Source: JAWLFY01 sp964462125
Lineage (GTDB): Bacteria > Planctomycetota > Planctomycetia > Pirellulales > Pirellulaceae
DNA length: 23,711 nucleotides
Assembly: GCA_964462125.1 (NCBI GenBank)
Contig: CAYWXT010000065.1
Coordinates: forward strand, 1-23,711
Direction: 5' to 3'
Made by a program: the position numbers and the translations under genes. The notes beneath the pieces are model-generated. The model was not told where the DNA came from and made no database searches. It saw only the letters and a program-made list of their open reading frames with translations. Of this stretch, positions 1-7,594 are shown one piece after another (positions within the stretch are counted from its first letter, which is position 1; each line of letters starts with the position of its first letter).

Positions 1-32
1 TTCGTCGCCGATCCCGATCGGGTAACGCCGCC

Positions 33-518
33 ATGAATCAACCTTCCCCACGACATCAAGGTCCCAACCAAGCCGTTCACGAGCTGTACCGACGCTGGCG
101 CGCCGAGGATCGCGAGTTGGAAATTTACCTCGACCGGCTGCGCGACTGGATTCAAACCCACGGATCCCCCGCGAACCGGCAGCCTCAGGAATGGATGCGA
201 CGCCTGAACGAGTTTCGCCAACGACTGGAGACCCACTTTCGACGCGAGGATCAAATCACCGTCGAGCTGACGCGGACGTTCAAAAACCCCCCCGTCGAAC
301 TCGATGCCGCGTACCGGCAGGCCAGTCACGACCATCGCCAACTGCTCGGCCGACTCGATCGGTTCATTGAACGGATCGGCTCCGGGCCGCGCGACAGCGA
401 GCAGTGGCGGCGGGCGGTCGAAGAATTGGAGCTGTTTGTCGATGTGCTGGAACAACACGAGGACCAGGAGGGTGAGAGCATCGAATTGTTGATGCCTTAC
501 GAACCGCCTCGCCACTGA
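33..518 (+). CDS. Hemerythrin-like (HHE) domain protein
   Basis: This 161-residue soluble protein is predicted to be all-helical, with histidine and acidic residues spaced like a hemerythrin/HHE four-helix bundle: H68 and E72 (LETHFRRED), H99 and H101 (ASHDHRQLL), and H142 with E146 (EQHEDQEGE). In this family such residues bind a di-iron or other metal centre used to sense or bind oxygen, nitric oxide or iron. The first helix carries E25/D26 where classical proteins have another histidine, so the site may be incomplete or altered. The ATG start follows only a weak purine stretch. The 3' end overlaps the convergent Na/Pi symporter gene by 22 bases. The fold assignment is by motif recognition only, and the physiological role is unknown. 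Confidence 0.75.
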   Translation: MNQPSPRHQGPNQAVHELYRRWRAEDRELEIYLDRLRDWIQTHGSPANRQPQEWMRRLNEFRQRLETHFRREDQITVELTRTFKNPPVELDAAYRQASHDHRQLLGRLDRFIERIGSGPRDSEQWRRAVEELELFVDVLEQHEDQEGESIELLMPYEPPRH

Positions 519-2137
519 GTTCTGTCTGAAATTCCTGAGCTGTCGGCCGACTCACGATATCCACGGTTCAATTGCCGCACGGTCCGCCAGAGGTGATAGC
601 CCATCCGTCTCAGCCCCCGTGCCGCGTCGGTGCGGGTGATCGCGGTTGCCGCATCGTGGCGTCCCCCGGCTGCCCACGCGATGTTCTCACTGCGAAACGA
701 CTTCGTGTCGGACTTCAGTTTCTGGTAGTCCGCGTGAACCGATTCGTAGGTCGCCTCATCGACCTGATCGGGGGCCTCGGCAATCTCCGCCGCGGTCGCC
801 GCCAACTGTTCCCGCCCCTCCCGCAGTTCATCGACCTCGCGGATCGATCCGATCCGATCGGCATCCCGCAGCCGGACCTGCAGGCGTCTCAGGTGGTCAA
901 GGATGTGCAGGGAGGCTTGCTCCCGCCGGAATAGCGATTCGTCATCGGGGTCCACGTGGATCCGGCTGAGATATTGCTCGGTCGCCTGGATCGCATCGGC
1001 GAGTTCCTGATCGCGATCGGTCAAATCATCCCCCGAGCCGCCAAGTTCCTTGGCAAGCCAGCGAAACGTGACGGTAACCAAATCACAAACGGTCGCCTGG
1101 ACCGCGGTCACGGCGAGCTCGGGCGTCTCGGTCAATTGCCCCTCCAGCCGCCGCGTTAAGGGATTTCCCCGCTCGGGGACGAGCCGATTAATCAACCCCG
1201 CAAATTGCTCGGTCAGCGGCAACACCGCGATCACGCCCAACAGCTTGCACAAGGAATAAAACGCCACCAGCGCAATCTCCGGCTGCGACGAACGAAGCTC
1301 GGGGCCGAGCAGATCCAACAGCAACAAATAGGGGGTCAGAATCAGAAACGAACCGGCGCCAATGAAGAGGTTGTAAACGAGGTGTGCCAACCCAGTACGG
1401 CGAGCTTGCACCGTTGCTCCGATCGTCGCCACCACCGCCGTGACCGTGGTCCCGACATTCATCCCAATGGCCATCGCTGCCGCTTGGGCCAGCGACAGGT
1501 TCCCCAGGCTGACCGCCGTCAAGGCCATCACCAACGCTGCGCTGGACGACTGGGTAACCACGGTCAGCGCAAAGCCGATCAACACCAATGCCACCCGGCC
1601 GGGCAGCGTGTCGGGAGGGAACGAGTCGGGGGTCAACACGTCGGAAAACGCCCCCATCCCCACCTGCATGTTGCCGATCCCGACGAAGAGCAAGCCAAAA
1701 CCGGCGATCGCACTCCCCAGAGCCGCTCGCCGGTTGTGGCCAAAAAGCCGCAACAGTACCCCCAACAACACCAGCGGCAGCGCCAATTGGCCAAGCTGCA
1801 GTTTGAACCCCACGAACACCACCAACCAACCGGTGATGCTGGTGCCAACGTTCGCCCCAAAGACAATACCGAGGGCCTGGGGAAAGGTCAGCAGGCCGGC
1901 CCCGACGAAGCCGATTGCCGCCACCGTCGTGGCGCTGGAGGATTGCAGCGTCGCCGTTGAAATCGCGCCGGTGATCACGCCGCTGAGAGGACTTCGCGTC
2001 GATCTTGCCAACAGATCCCGCAGCCGGTCGTTGGCCAGCGCCGTCAGCCCTTCGGTCATCAGGGTCATGCCCAGCAGGAACAGCCCGAGGCCCCCAAGTC
2101 CCAGCGTCGCTCCTTCAAGAAGGCTCCCCTCGCCCAT
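497..2137 (-). CDS. Na/Pi cotransporter family protein with PhoU-like C-terminal domain
   Basis: This is a membrane protein of about 546 residues of the NptA/PF02690 type, which imports phosphate (or a similar anion) with sodium. The two inverted transport repeats are visible: each has a QSSS signature (TLQSSSATT and VTQSSSAAL) followed by a GxNVGT motif (FGANVGTS and GMNVGTT), within some eight or nine hydrophobic segments in the first ~320 residues. The last ~200 residues are charged and helical, like the PhoU-like domain commonly fused to these transporters. The frame is open up to 2206, but I chose the ATG at 2137: it has a GGGAAAGG box nine bases upstream, MGEGSLLEG matches the usual family beginning, and the longer version would run through the terminator of the upstream DUF1559 gene. 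No promoter of its own was recognised. Confidence 0.93.
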   Translation of the reverse strand: MGEGSLLEGATLGLGGLGLFLLGMTLMTEGLTALANDRLRDLLARSTRSPLSGVITGAISTATLQSSSATTVAAIGFVGAGLLTFPQALGIVFGANVGTSITGWLVVFVGFKLQLGQLALPLVLLGVLLRLFGHNRRAALGSAIAGFGLLFVGIGNMQVGMGAFSDVLTPDSFPPDTLPGRVALVLIGFALTVVTQSSSAALVMALTAVSLGNLSLAQAAAMAIGMNVGTTVTAVVATIGATVQARRTGLAHLVYNLFIGAGSFLILTPYLLLLDLLGPELRSSQPEIALVAFYSLCKLLGVIAVLPLTEQFAGLINRLVPERGNPLTRRLEGQLTETPELAVTAVQATVCDLVTVTFRWLAKELGGSGDDLTDRDQELADAIQATEQYLSRIHVDPDDESLFRREQASLHILDHLRRLQVRLRDADRIGSIREVDELREGREQLAATAAEIAEAPDQVDEATYESVHADYQKLKSDTKSFRSENIAWAAGGRHDAATAITRTDAARGLRRMGYHLWRTVRQLNRGYRESADSSGISDRTQWRGGS

Positions 2138-2146
2138 TCGCAAACG

Positions 2147-2154
2147 CCTTTCCC
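2147..2154 (-). promoter_or_regulatory. Ribosome binding site deciding the start of the Na/Pi symporter
   Basis: On the minus strand GGGAAAGG ends nine bases before the ATG at 2137. No comparable site precedes the longer possible start at 2206. Confidence 0.55.
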
Positions 2155-2202
2155 GCGGTGGTGGTGAAATGCCATGCGTCGCGATGGCGAGAAGCTGCAG
2201 GC

Positions 2203-2240
2203 GCAAAAAAAAGCCGAGGCGTGAATCACGGCCTCGGCTT
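2203..2240 (-). terminator. Intrinsic terminator of the DUF1559 gene
   Basis: The arms AAGCCGAGGC (2211-2220) and GCCTCGGCTT (2231-2240) are perfectly complementary around a 10-base loop. On the minus strand the stem is followed by a run of eight T (complement of 2205-2212). It lies about 70 bases after the stop of the DUF1559 gene and points the same way. It also argues that the symporter downstream does not begin at 2206. Confidence 0.85.
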
Positions 2241-2308
2241 CCTTCAAGCGACAGCCGACAATGGCCATCGTACGTGTCTTGGCAGCGCCTGCCTACAAAG
2301 ACGCTCGC

Positions 2309-3418
2309 CTACAACGCCTCGCCGTCCAGAACGAACTCGGGGAACGGCACATCGCTGCTCTTGCCACGAGGGGTCAGCAACGCCTGGTATTCCCGATAAT
2401 CGAGGCTGTCGCTGATGAACCGCACGGTCCCGTCGGCAAAGGCCATGTTCACCCCGCCGGTATGCGCCGAGGAGGGGCGGGCCAGATCTGCAGGACTTGG
2501 TGCTGTCGACGACGGATCCATTTGCAAACTGTACAGATCCCGGTCGGCGACCGTTCCATTGATCTTATGCACCGGCGCGACCGCCGAACCATCTTCCTGA
2601 TGCCACACCATTCCATGCACGTATCGCGATGAAATCGGGTAGGTCACCGGTGGTCCCGACGTCAGGGCAGGAAGGCTGATGAAACCAGCCCGGTGCCAAG
2701 GCATCGCCCCCAGGTTTTCACTGAACAAGGCCGTGTACCCCTGACCGTCCTTGATGTCGTCGATGCTGATTTTTTCTCCGACACTCACCTGGCTGCCACC
2801 CCTCACGGCGCCAATTAGCCGATTGACAAAGACTCCGTTTGCCTTCTGCATCGATCGGGGAAAGCTCAAGCTGTCGTTGGGCTCCGCTCCATTGTTCGTG
2901 ATGTAACTGTTCCGACCGCTGTTGCCGCGAATCGTCGGGCTGCTCGGGCACTGCATGATCTCCAAGTTCGGGGCTGCCGGTGTGGCGTATCCATCCCCTG
3001 CGGCCCCCGAGGTAATCTCGATCAGCTCACTTTCGGTCTCCGCAATGATTGGATAGCGATCCTCCGACCACCGCTCGAAGATCGGTTGGGCGTCCAGGTA
3101 AGGGAGCAGGGCGACGGCCCAGGTCCCAACCTTCTCATGCCCCGAGACGGAGTTCCCGTCGGGATCGGCTGGATCCGAGGCGCCATCAGCAAACCTCCCG
3201 AAACTCTGAATCCAACCGGGAAACTCCCCCTTCAGGTTCTCGTGTTGAATCGCTGCGAGCGACAGGTTTCGCAAATTGTTGCTGCACTGAGCCCGCCGTG
3301 CCGCTTCTCGAGCGGCGTTGACCGCGGGAAGGAGCAGTCCAGCGAGGATGCCGATGATCGTAATCACGACCAGCAGCTCGACGAGGGTGAACGCAGATGG
3401 TTTTCGTTTCCGTAGCAT
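2309..3418 (-). CDS. DUF1559 domain protein with type IV pilin-like N-terminus
   Basis: This 369-residue protein belongs to the DUF1559 family, which is abundant in Planctomycetota. The start MLRKRKPSAFTLVELLVVIT is a type III (prepilin) signal: short basic leader, FTLVE with the conserved Glu5, then a hydrophobic helix that would anchor the protein or drive pilus-like assembly. The residue before the predicted cut is Ala rather than the usual Gly, a small oddity. RAQCSNNLRNLSLA and the C-terminal H-x9-DG signature (HTGGVNMAFADG) are both family hallmarks. The ATG at 3418 was preferred to the in-frame ATG at 3436, because AAGGAG lies within that extension, six bases before 3418. A good promoter (3506-3534) and a terminator (2203-2240) suggest a single-gene transcript. 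The molecular role of the family is not established. Confidence 0.95.
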   Translation of the reverse strand: MLRKRKPSAFTLVELLVVITIIGILAGLLLPAVNAAREAARRAQCSNNLRNLSLAAIQHENLKGEFPGWIQSFGRFADGASDPADPDGNSVSGHEKVGTWAVALLPYLDAQPIFERWSEDRYPIIAETESELIEITSGAAGDGYATPAAPNLEIMQCPSSPTIRGNSGRNSYITNNGAEPNDSLSFPRSMQKANGVFVNRLIGAVRGGSQVSVGEKISIDDIKDGQGYTALFSENLGAMPWHRAGFISLPALTSGPPVTYPISSRYVHGMVWHQEDGSAVAPVHKINGTVADRDLYSLQMDPSSTAPSPADLARPSSAHTGGVNMAFADGTVRFISDSLDYREYQALLTPRGKSSDVPFPEFVLDGEAL

Positions 3419-3424
3419 GGAACG

Positions 3425-3430
3425 CTCCTT
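3425..3430 (-). promoter_or_regulatory. Ribosome binding site AAGGAG of the DUF1559 gene
   Basis: AAGGAG on the minus strand is six bases from the ATG at 3418. It falls inside the extension from the ATG at 3436, which makes 3418 the likelier start. Confidence 0.8.
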
Positions 3431-3505
3431 GAGCATAGATGAGTCACGTGAGCGCTTCAGCGGGTGAACGGCGCTCGATCGCAGGCATGGGCAGTTTGGG
3501 CTCTT

Positions 3506-3534
3506 ATTATCGCAAGTTGGCGGCCAGGTTGCAA
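3506..3534 (-). promoter_or_regulatory. Sigma70-like promoter of the DUF1559 gene
   Basis: On the minus strand TTGCAA (3534-3529) and GATAAT (3511-3506) are separated by exactly 17 bases. GATAAT matches the -10 consensus at 5 of 6 positions and TTGCAA the -35 at 4 of 6. Transcription would begin roughly 80 bases before the ATG at 3418. Confidence 0.55.
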
Positions 3535-3719
3535 ATCACCCCCAAGGCGAAAATCGCTGGAATGCCGCCGCGAGCCGACTAGGCTTGGTCGGACACGATC
3601 CCCCGGGTCTGTCCGTTCCACTGGCGGCGGCCGAGCGGGACCGCTAGGCTTTGACCGGCGCCAGCGAGGACGAAAAAAACTCCGAAAAAAGTTGCCCCTG
3701 TACGGTCACTTCCACACCC

Positions 3720-4856
3720 TTGATCTATCTCGACTTCAACCGGACCACCCCGCTCGCCCCCTCGACCCGGGAGGCAATGGATCCGTTCTGGTCGATGCAC
3801 TTCATGCTGCCGTGCCAAGAGCACCCCCACGCGAGGGCGGTCAGCGAGGCGATCGAACGGGCTCGCGAAGGGGTCGCGGCGATGGCGGGGTGCGAACCGT
3901 TCGAGCTGGTCTTCACCGGTGGCGGGACCGAAGCGAACAACCTGGCAATCCTCGGGACTGCCGCCGAATCGGCCGAGCGGGGCGCCGACCGGAACGGGCA
4001 CCTGCTCGTCTCGGCACTCGAACATGAGTCGGTCCTCAGCGCCGCCCAGAGCCTCACCCGCCGCGGCTGGGACGTGGAAACGGTGCCCCCGGGCGACGAC
4101 GGAATCGTCGACCCGGAGCAGCTGGCCGATCGCATTCACGCCGAGACCCGGCTGGTCTGCCTGCAACTGGCCAACCCCGTGCTGGGAACCCTGCAACCGG
4201 TCCGCGAGGTCGCCGACCGCTGCCACGCCGCCGGAGTACGACTCCACTGCGACGCAACCCAAGCCTTCGGCAAGATCCCGGTCGATCTGACGCAACTCCA
4301 GGTCGACACCGCGGCGATCAGCGGGCACAAGATTTATGGTCCGAAGGGGAGCGGCGCGATGTACGTCCGCCGTGGCCTGCCGCTGGAACCGATCGGTTTC
4401 GGGGAGTCGCGCGAGATGGGCTTGCGCCCCGGCTCCGAAAACGTACCGGCCTGGATCGGTATCGGCGCCGCCTCGGCAATGGTGGGCCGCTGCGCCGAGG
4501 ACGCCGCCGCGAGACTGGCGGCACTCCGCGATCGCTTCGTCGACCAACTGCGCGCCGCCCTCTCGCCAGGGCCAACGGTGTTGTGTGAGGAGAGCCTCAA
4601 GCTGCCCAACACCGTCGCCCTGGAGATGCCGATCGAGTCGAGTCGCATCCGGCGGGCGGCACGCCAACTCGTCTTCGCCACCGCCCAGTCGGCCGCCCCG
4701 CCCGACGAGGTCACCCGCGCCCTGCGGGCGGTCCGCCGAAGCGACGCGCAAATCGGCCGGACCCTCTGCGTCTCGTTGGGTTGGACAACCAGCCAGGAGG
4801 AGATCGACCGGGCCGCCGATCGGCTGGCCGAAGCGGTCGATACCGCCGGTCAGTGA
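3720..4856 (+). CDS. Class V aminotransferase, NifS/IscS-like, lacking the catalytic cysteine
   Basis: This PLP enzyme of about 378 residues resembles cysteine desulfurases. Numbered from the TTG at 3720, it has the opening IYLDFNRTTPLAP, the cofactor loop TGGGTEANN, H101 in ALEHESV, D178 in CDATQAFGKIP, Schiff-base lysine K204 in SGHKIYGPKG, and RPGSENVP. The loop that in IscS holds the persulfide cysteine (SGSACTS) reads FATAQSAA here, with Gln323 in the cysteine's place and no cysteine nearby. PLP chemistry is therefore expected, but ordinary sulfur transfer is not. The frame is open upstream to a TTG at 3651; I chose 3720 because it gives the (M)IYLD beginning usual for the family, although neither start has a clear ribosome binding site. 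It is transcribed away from the DUF1559 gene. It could be another lyase, or a desulfurase relying on a partner. Confidence 0.88.
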   Translation: MIYLDFNRTTPLAPSTREAMDPFWSMHFMLPCQEHPHARAVSEAIERAREGVAAMAGCEPFELVFTGGGTEANNLAILGTAAESAERGADRNGHLLVSALEHESVLSAAQSLTRRGWDVETVPPGDDGIVDPEQLADRIHAETRLVCLQLANPVLGTLQPVREVADRCHAAGVRLHCDATQAFGKIPVDLTQLQVDTAAISGHKIYGPKGSGAMYVRRGLPLEPIGFGESREMGLRPGSENVPAWIGIGAASAMVGRCAEDAAARLAALRDRFVDQLRAALSPGPTVLCEESLKLPNTVALEMPIESSRIRRAARQLVFATAQSAAPPDEVTRALRAVRRSDAQIGRTLCVSLGWTTSQEEIDRAADRLAEAVDTAGQ

Positions 4857-4874
4857 ACACCGCCAGCCGTAGCT

Positions 4875-4891
4875 GAAGTCGCAACGACTTC
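4875..4891. repeat. Perfect hairpin GAAGTCG-CAA-CGACTTC
   Basis: Seven-base arms (4875-4881 and 4885-4891) enclose a three-base loop, starting 18 bases after the stop of the NifS-like gene. There is no T tract, so it could be a transcript-stabilising stem, a weak terminator, or a dispersed planctomycete repeat rather than a classical terminator. Confidence 0.6.
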
Positions 4892-5170
4892 GGGTCTCCC
4901 CAGGCGGGCGGGTTGTCTTCTCAGGCTCGACCCGGGCGATTTCTTTACAACCAACTGCACCCCTCCGGTGGTAAGCCGGCCCGGCAGCAACCCGCTGCAT
5001 CTCCTCCCAACCCTTCGCTGGCCTGCCGACCAGCCCCGAGTGCGATCGGCCCTCCAAACGACCGTCGGGTCTCCCTGCCCCGAAAACCGCCGGATTCGAG
5101 CCCCAGACGACCGATTTTCAAAAAAAAATGCCGCGACCCAAGGTGGACACTTGGGATTTCGCCAATAACC

Positions 5171-5219
5171 GGCTGCCTAAAAAGTGGGCATCTCGCCGGC
5201 GACTCGGCGGCAGGCAGCC
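5171..5219. repeat. Nested inverted repeat upstream of the ribbon-helix-helix gene
   Basis: GGCTGCCT (5171-5178) pairs with AGGCAGCC (5212-5219). Inside it CGCCG (5194-5198) pairs with CGGCG (5205-5209). A structured leader or an operator are both possible readings. Confidence 0.45.
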
Positions 5220-5362
5220 CTGCGCAGAAACCATGCACGTCAGTTCGTTTTCCCTAAGTTGTTTTGCTAGCACGGCTTGGTGAGATCGGTTTGACGGGGT
5301 CCGAGGATGGCGGCACAGCTCGGACGCCCCCGTCACCACGCGAAGGAAAGGCTATCTGGACC

Positions 5363-5983
5363 ATGCCGCAACCAGGATCGCTCCATTCGTCCCGTCATTT
5401 GAATTCAAGTCAAACCGGGGCGGGATCGGACAGAATCAACTCCCCGCTGCCGCAACGGCCGACGCTCCGATTGAAACTGCCCTCGGTTGATCCAGACTTA
5501 CCGTTGGAGGAGCGGGTGGCGGCGGCACGGGATTTGGCGATGGAGGTGTTCGCCCAGACGGGCAGCTGGGTCGTCTTCTTTCGTGAGATGCTCGGGGCCA
5601 CCGGCGTCTGCACCAAACTGTTTCCAACCCCGGAGGAGCGCCGGTACTTCGAATCGACTGAGGTGTACGCGGAGCTGCAGGAGATCATTGCGGTCCTGCG
5701 GGGCCAGGACCCCGACAAGGCGGATGCGGCGGAGCCGGAGAAGGTGGTCACGATTCGCCTCCCGATCAGCCTTCACCAAACGCTCGCCTCAGAGGCGGAA
5801 ACACTCAACCTAAGCGTCAACAAGCTCTGCATCAGCAAGTTGCTGCAAAGGATCGACCGGCGATTCATCCCCGACCAGCGGGGCAAGGTTCCAGGGCGGA
5901 AGCCGGGCCCCCAATTGTCTTGGCTGAACGACGAGACGGACGTGGAGCCGGATATGGAGTCAGACATGGAGGCCGGCGGCTAA
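5363..5983 (+). CDS. Ribbon-helix-helix (HicB/Arc-like) domain protein
   Basis: This 206-residue protein has three parts. Residues 1-40 are a polar, proline/serine-rich lead. Residues 41-115 are helical (LEERVAAARDLAMEVFAQTG and onward) and resemble nothing I can name. Residues 127-165 have the ribbon-helix-helix pattern: a short alternating strand KVVTIRLPISLHQ, then two helices LASEAETLN and SVNKLCISKLLQRI, as in HicB-type antitoxins and Arc/MetJ regulators. The tail is basic (DQRGKVPGRKPG) and then strongly acidic. The ATG at 5363 follows AAGGAAAGG and is preferred to the TTG at 5264. No toxin gene lies next to it, so a DNA-binding regulator is the safer reading. Its stop codon coincides with the edge of a dispersed palindromic repeat. 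The RHH fold is fairly sure, the role is not. Confidence 0.75.
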   Translation: MPQPGSLHSSRHLNSSQTGAGSDRINSPLPQRPTLRLKLPSVDPDLPLEERVAAARDLAMEVFAQTGSWVVFFREMLGATGVCTKLFPTPEERRYFESTEVYAELQEIIAVLRGQDPDKADAAEPEKVVTIRLPISLHQTLASEAETLNLSVNKLCISKLLQRIDRRFIPDQRGKVPGRKPGPQLSWLNDETDVEPDMESDMEAGG

Positions 5984-6060
5984 GGATCGTGCGGGAAAAA
6001 AGTGTCCGGTATCTTTTAGGGACTCGCACTCCGGGTGCTTTGCACAAAAGGTATCGAGAC
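5983..6060. repeat. Dispersed palindromic repeat, decayed copy
   Basis: The first 29 bases (5983-6011) are identical to 10942-10970 in the intact copy. The middle (CTCGCxCTCxGGGTGCTTTGCACAAAAGGTA-type sequence) is also shared with a few changes and a small deletion. The right arm has lost most of its complementarity after AAAAGGTA, so the palindrome no longer closes fully. The left edge begins exactly on the last base of the upstream gene's TAA stop codon. Confidence 0.85.
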
Positions 6061-6188
6061 CGAGCCTAGCTCAACTCGACCGTTCCCCGCTAAGCTGAGG
6101 TGGCGGTCGCCAATCCGCCGTGGCCCGTCGCCCACCTCGCGACCCCCATTCTCCGTTTCTCGACGATCCCCCGCCTCTCCGGTCCCGC

Positions 6189-7460
6189 ATGCTCACTGCC
6201 CCCTCCTTTCCGAGCTCCCGTTCCGCGATCGCAGGCTTCGGTGTCACGGAGCTGGCCGCACAATTCGGTACGCCGCTGTACGTTTACGACGCCGCGGTGA
6301 TCGACCGCCGCATTGCGGATCTGGCCGCCTTCGACACGATCCGGTACGCGCAGAAGGCCTGCAGCAATCTGGCGATCCTCGATCGGATGCGTCGACAGGG
6401 GGTGGCGGTCGATGCGGTCAGCGCCGGGGAGATTCGTCGCGCGATCGCCGCCGGTTATGCCCCCGAAGTTCCCAAGGACGAGCTCATCTACACGGCGGAC
6501 CTGTTCGATCGCGAGTCCTTGGATTTGATCCTCGAGCATGACATCGCCGTGAATTGCGGTTCGCCGGACATGATCAGCCAGCTCGGGGAGCGTCGCCCCG
6601 GTACGGACGTCACCCTGCGGATCAACCCTGGCTTCGGGCATGGGCACAGCCAAAAGACGAACACGGGGGGGGAACAGAGCAAGCATGGGATCTGGCACAC
6701 CCAGATCGAGGAGTGTCTGCGCCGCGCCGACCAGTATGGTGTCACCGTCACTGGGCTTCACATGCACATCGGCTCGGGGACCGACTTGCAACATCTCCGC
6801 CAGGTCTGCGAGGCGATGCGGCGGTCGGCGTTGGAGGTGGGGCGAACCGTGCGGACGATCAGTGCCGGCGGCGGACTGCCGGTGCCCTATAGTAGCGATG
6901 AATCGTACGTTGACCTTGAGGAATACTTCCGGCTCTGGGACACCACCCGCAACGAACTGAGCGAACATTTCGGCCATCGGGTTTCACTGGAGATTGAGCC
7001 GGGACGCTTCTTGACCGCCGAGTGCGGTTACTTGATCGCGGAGGTTCGGAGCGTCAAGACGATGGGGGAGAACCTGTTTTATCTGGTCGACGCCGGTTTC
7101 AATGATCTGGCCCGCCCCGTCATGTATGGCGCCCATCACCCGATCTCGATCTGTGGGCGCTGTGGCGAGGCCGCGGACCGCGACCTGGAACAGGCGATCG
7201 TCGGCGGGCCGCTGTGCGAATCCGGCGATATCTTCACCCAGCGTGAAGGGGGCTTCGTCGACTCGCGGTTGCTGCCGACAGCGAGCGTTGGTGATTTCGT
7301 CATCATGGAAAACGCCGGAGCCTACGGCTTTGTGATGGCGAGCAACTACAACAGCAAGACCCGAGCCGCTGAAGTGCTTCTCGAAGGGGGCGCGGCCAAA
7401 CTCATCCGCCGCCGCGAAACCTTCGAAGACCTGGTACGCGGCGAAATCATCCCCGACTGA
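6189..7460 (+). CDS. lysA: Diaminopimelate decarboxylase
   Basis: This 423-residue PLP enzyme carries out the last step of lysine synthesis, decarboxylating meso-diaminopimelate to L-lysine in the cytosol. It has the alanine-racemase-like barrel followed by a beta domain. Visible motifs are the Schiff-base lysine in YAQKACSN (about residue 56), GHGHSQKTNTGGE, KHGIWHT, HMHIGSG, SAGGGLPVPY, EIEPGRF, and the C-terminal catalytic CESGD with GAYGFVMASNYNS. These closely follow the E. coli LysA sequence as I remember it, including its length (about 420). The ATG at 6189 gives the usual beginning. The open frame extends to a GTG at 6120, but that part is arginine/proline-rich and unlike the family. 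No clear ribosome binding site is seen. It appears to be a single gene. Confidence 0.96.
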   Translation: MLTAPSFPSSRSAIAGFGVTELAAQFGTPLYVYDAAVIDRRIADLAAFDTIRYAQKACSNLAILDRMRRQGVAVDAVSAGEIRRAIAAGYAPEVPKDELIYTADLFDRESLDLILEHDIAVNCGSPDMISQLGERRPGTDVTLRINPGFGHGHSQKTNTGGEQSKHGIWHTQIEECLRRADQYGVTVTGLHMHIGSGTDLQHLRQVCEAMRRSALEVGRTVRTISAGGGLPVPYSSDESYVDLEEYFRLWDTTRNELSEHFGHRVSLEIEPGRFLTAECGYLIAEVRSVKTMGENLFYLVDAGFNDLARPVMYGAHHPISICGRCGEAADRDLEQAIVGGPLCESGDIFTQREGGFVDSRLLPTASVGDFVIMENAGAYGFVMASNYNSKTRAAEVLLEGGAAKLIRRRETFEDLVRGEIIPD

Positions 7461-7594
7461 ACGCCTCTTCGGAAATCCCCTCGGCTCTGTCCGAAAACCC
7501 TGGATCACGCCATCTAGCCCGAGCTGTAGGCGCTATCCCCTCGGGCCCTGGACTGGGTGGCCAAGGGTGCGCCGAGCCCGCCGGGGTCGGTTTG

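Larger units (their letters stand above)
4857..5362. other. Intergenic region with inverted repeats, no recognised gene
   Basis: These 506 bases lie between the NifS-like gene and the ribbon-helix-helix gene. Open frames exist on both strands (e.g. 4945-5238 minus), but their arginine/proline/glycine-rich products resemble nothing I recognise and lack ribosome binding sites. The region holds a tight hairpin at 4875-4891 and a nested inverted repeat at 5171-5219. No riboswitch consensus was recognised. It is the likely leader and control region of the downstream DNA-binding protein. Confidence 0.5.

Noticed and set aside
1440..2399. A 319-codon plus-strand frame opposite the symporter
   Set aside because: It is a shadow of the Na/Pi symporter and DUF1559 genes, rich in Pro, Ser, Arg and Thr, with no motif.
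3579..5057. A 492-codon open frame on the minus strand opposite the NifS-like gene
   Set aside because: The plus strand has recognisable PLP-enzyme motifs throughout. The minus product has no domain and runs into intergenic sequence.
4945..5238. A possible 97-residue gene in the intergenic region, minus strand
   Set aside because: There is no ribosome binding site or recognisable domain, and the Gly/Arg-rich composition is like other chance frames here.
5363..5983. A HicB antitoxin with a HicA toxin partner
   Set aside because: The ribbon-helix-helix pattern fits, but no small toxin gene is adjacent on either side, so a toxin-antitoxin pair is not supported.
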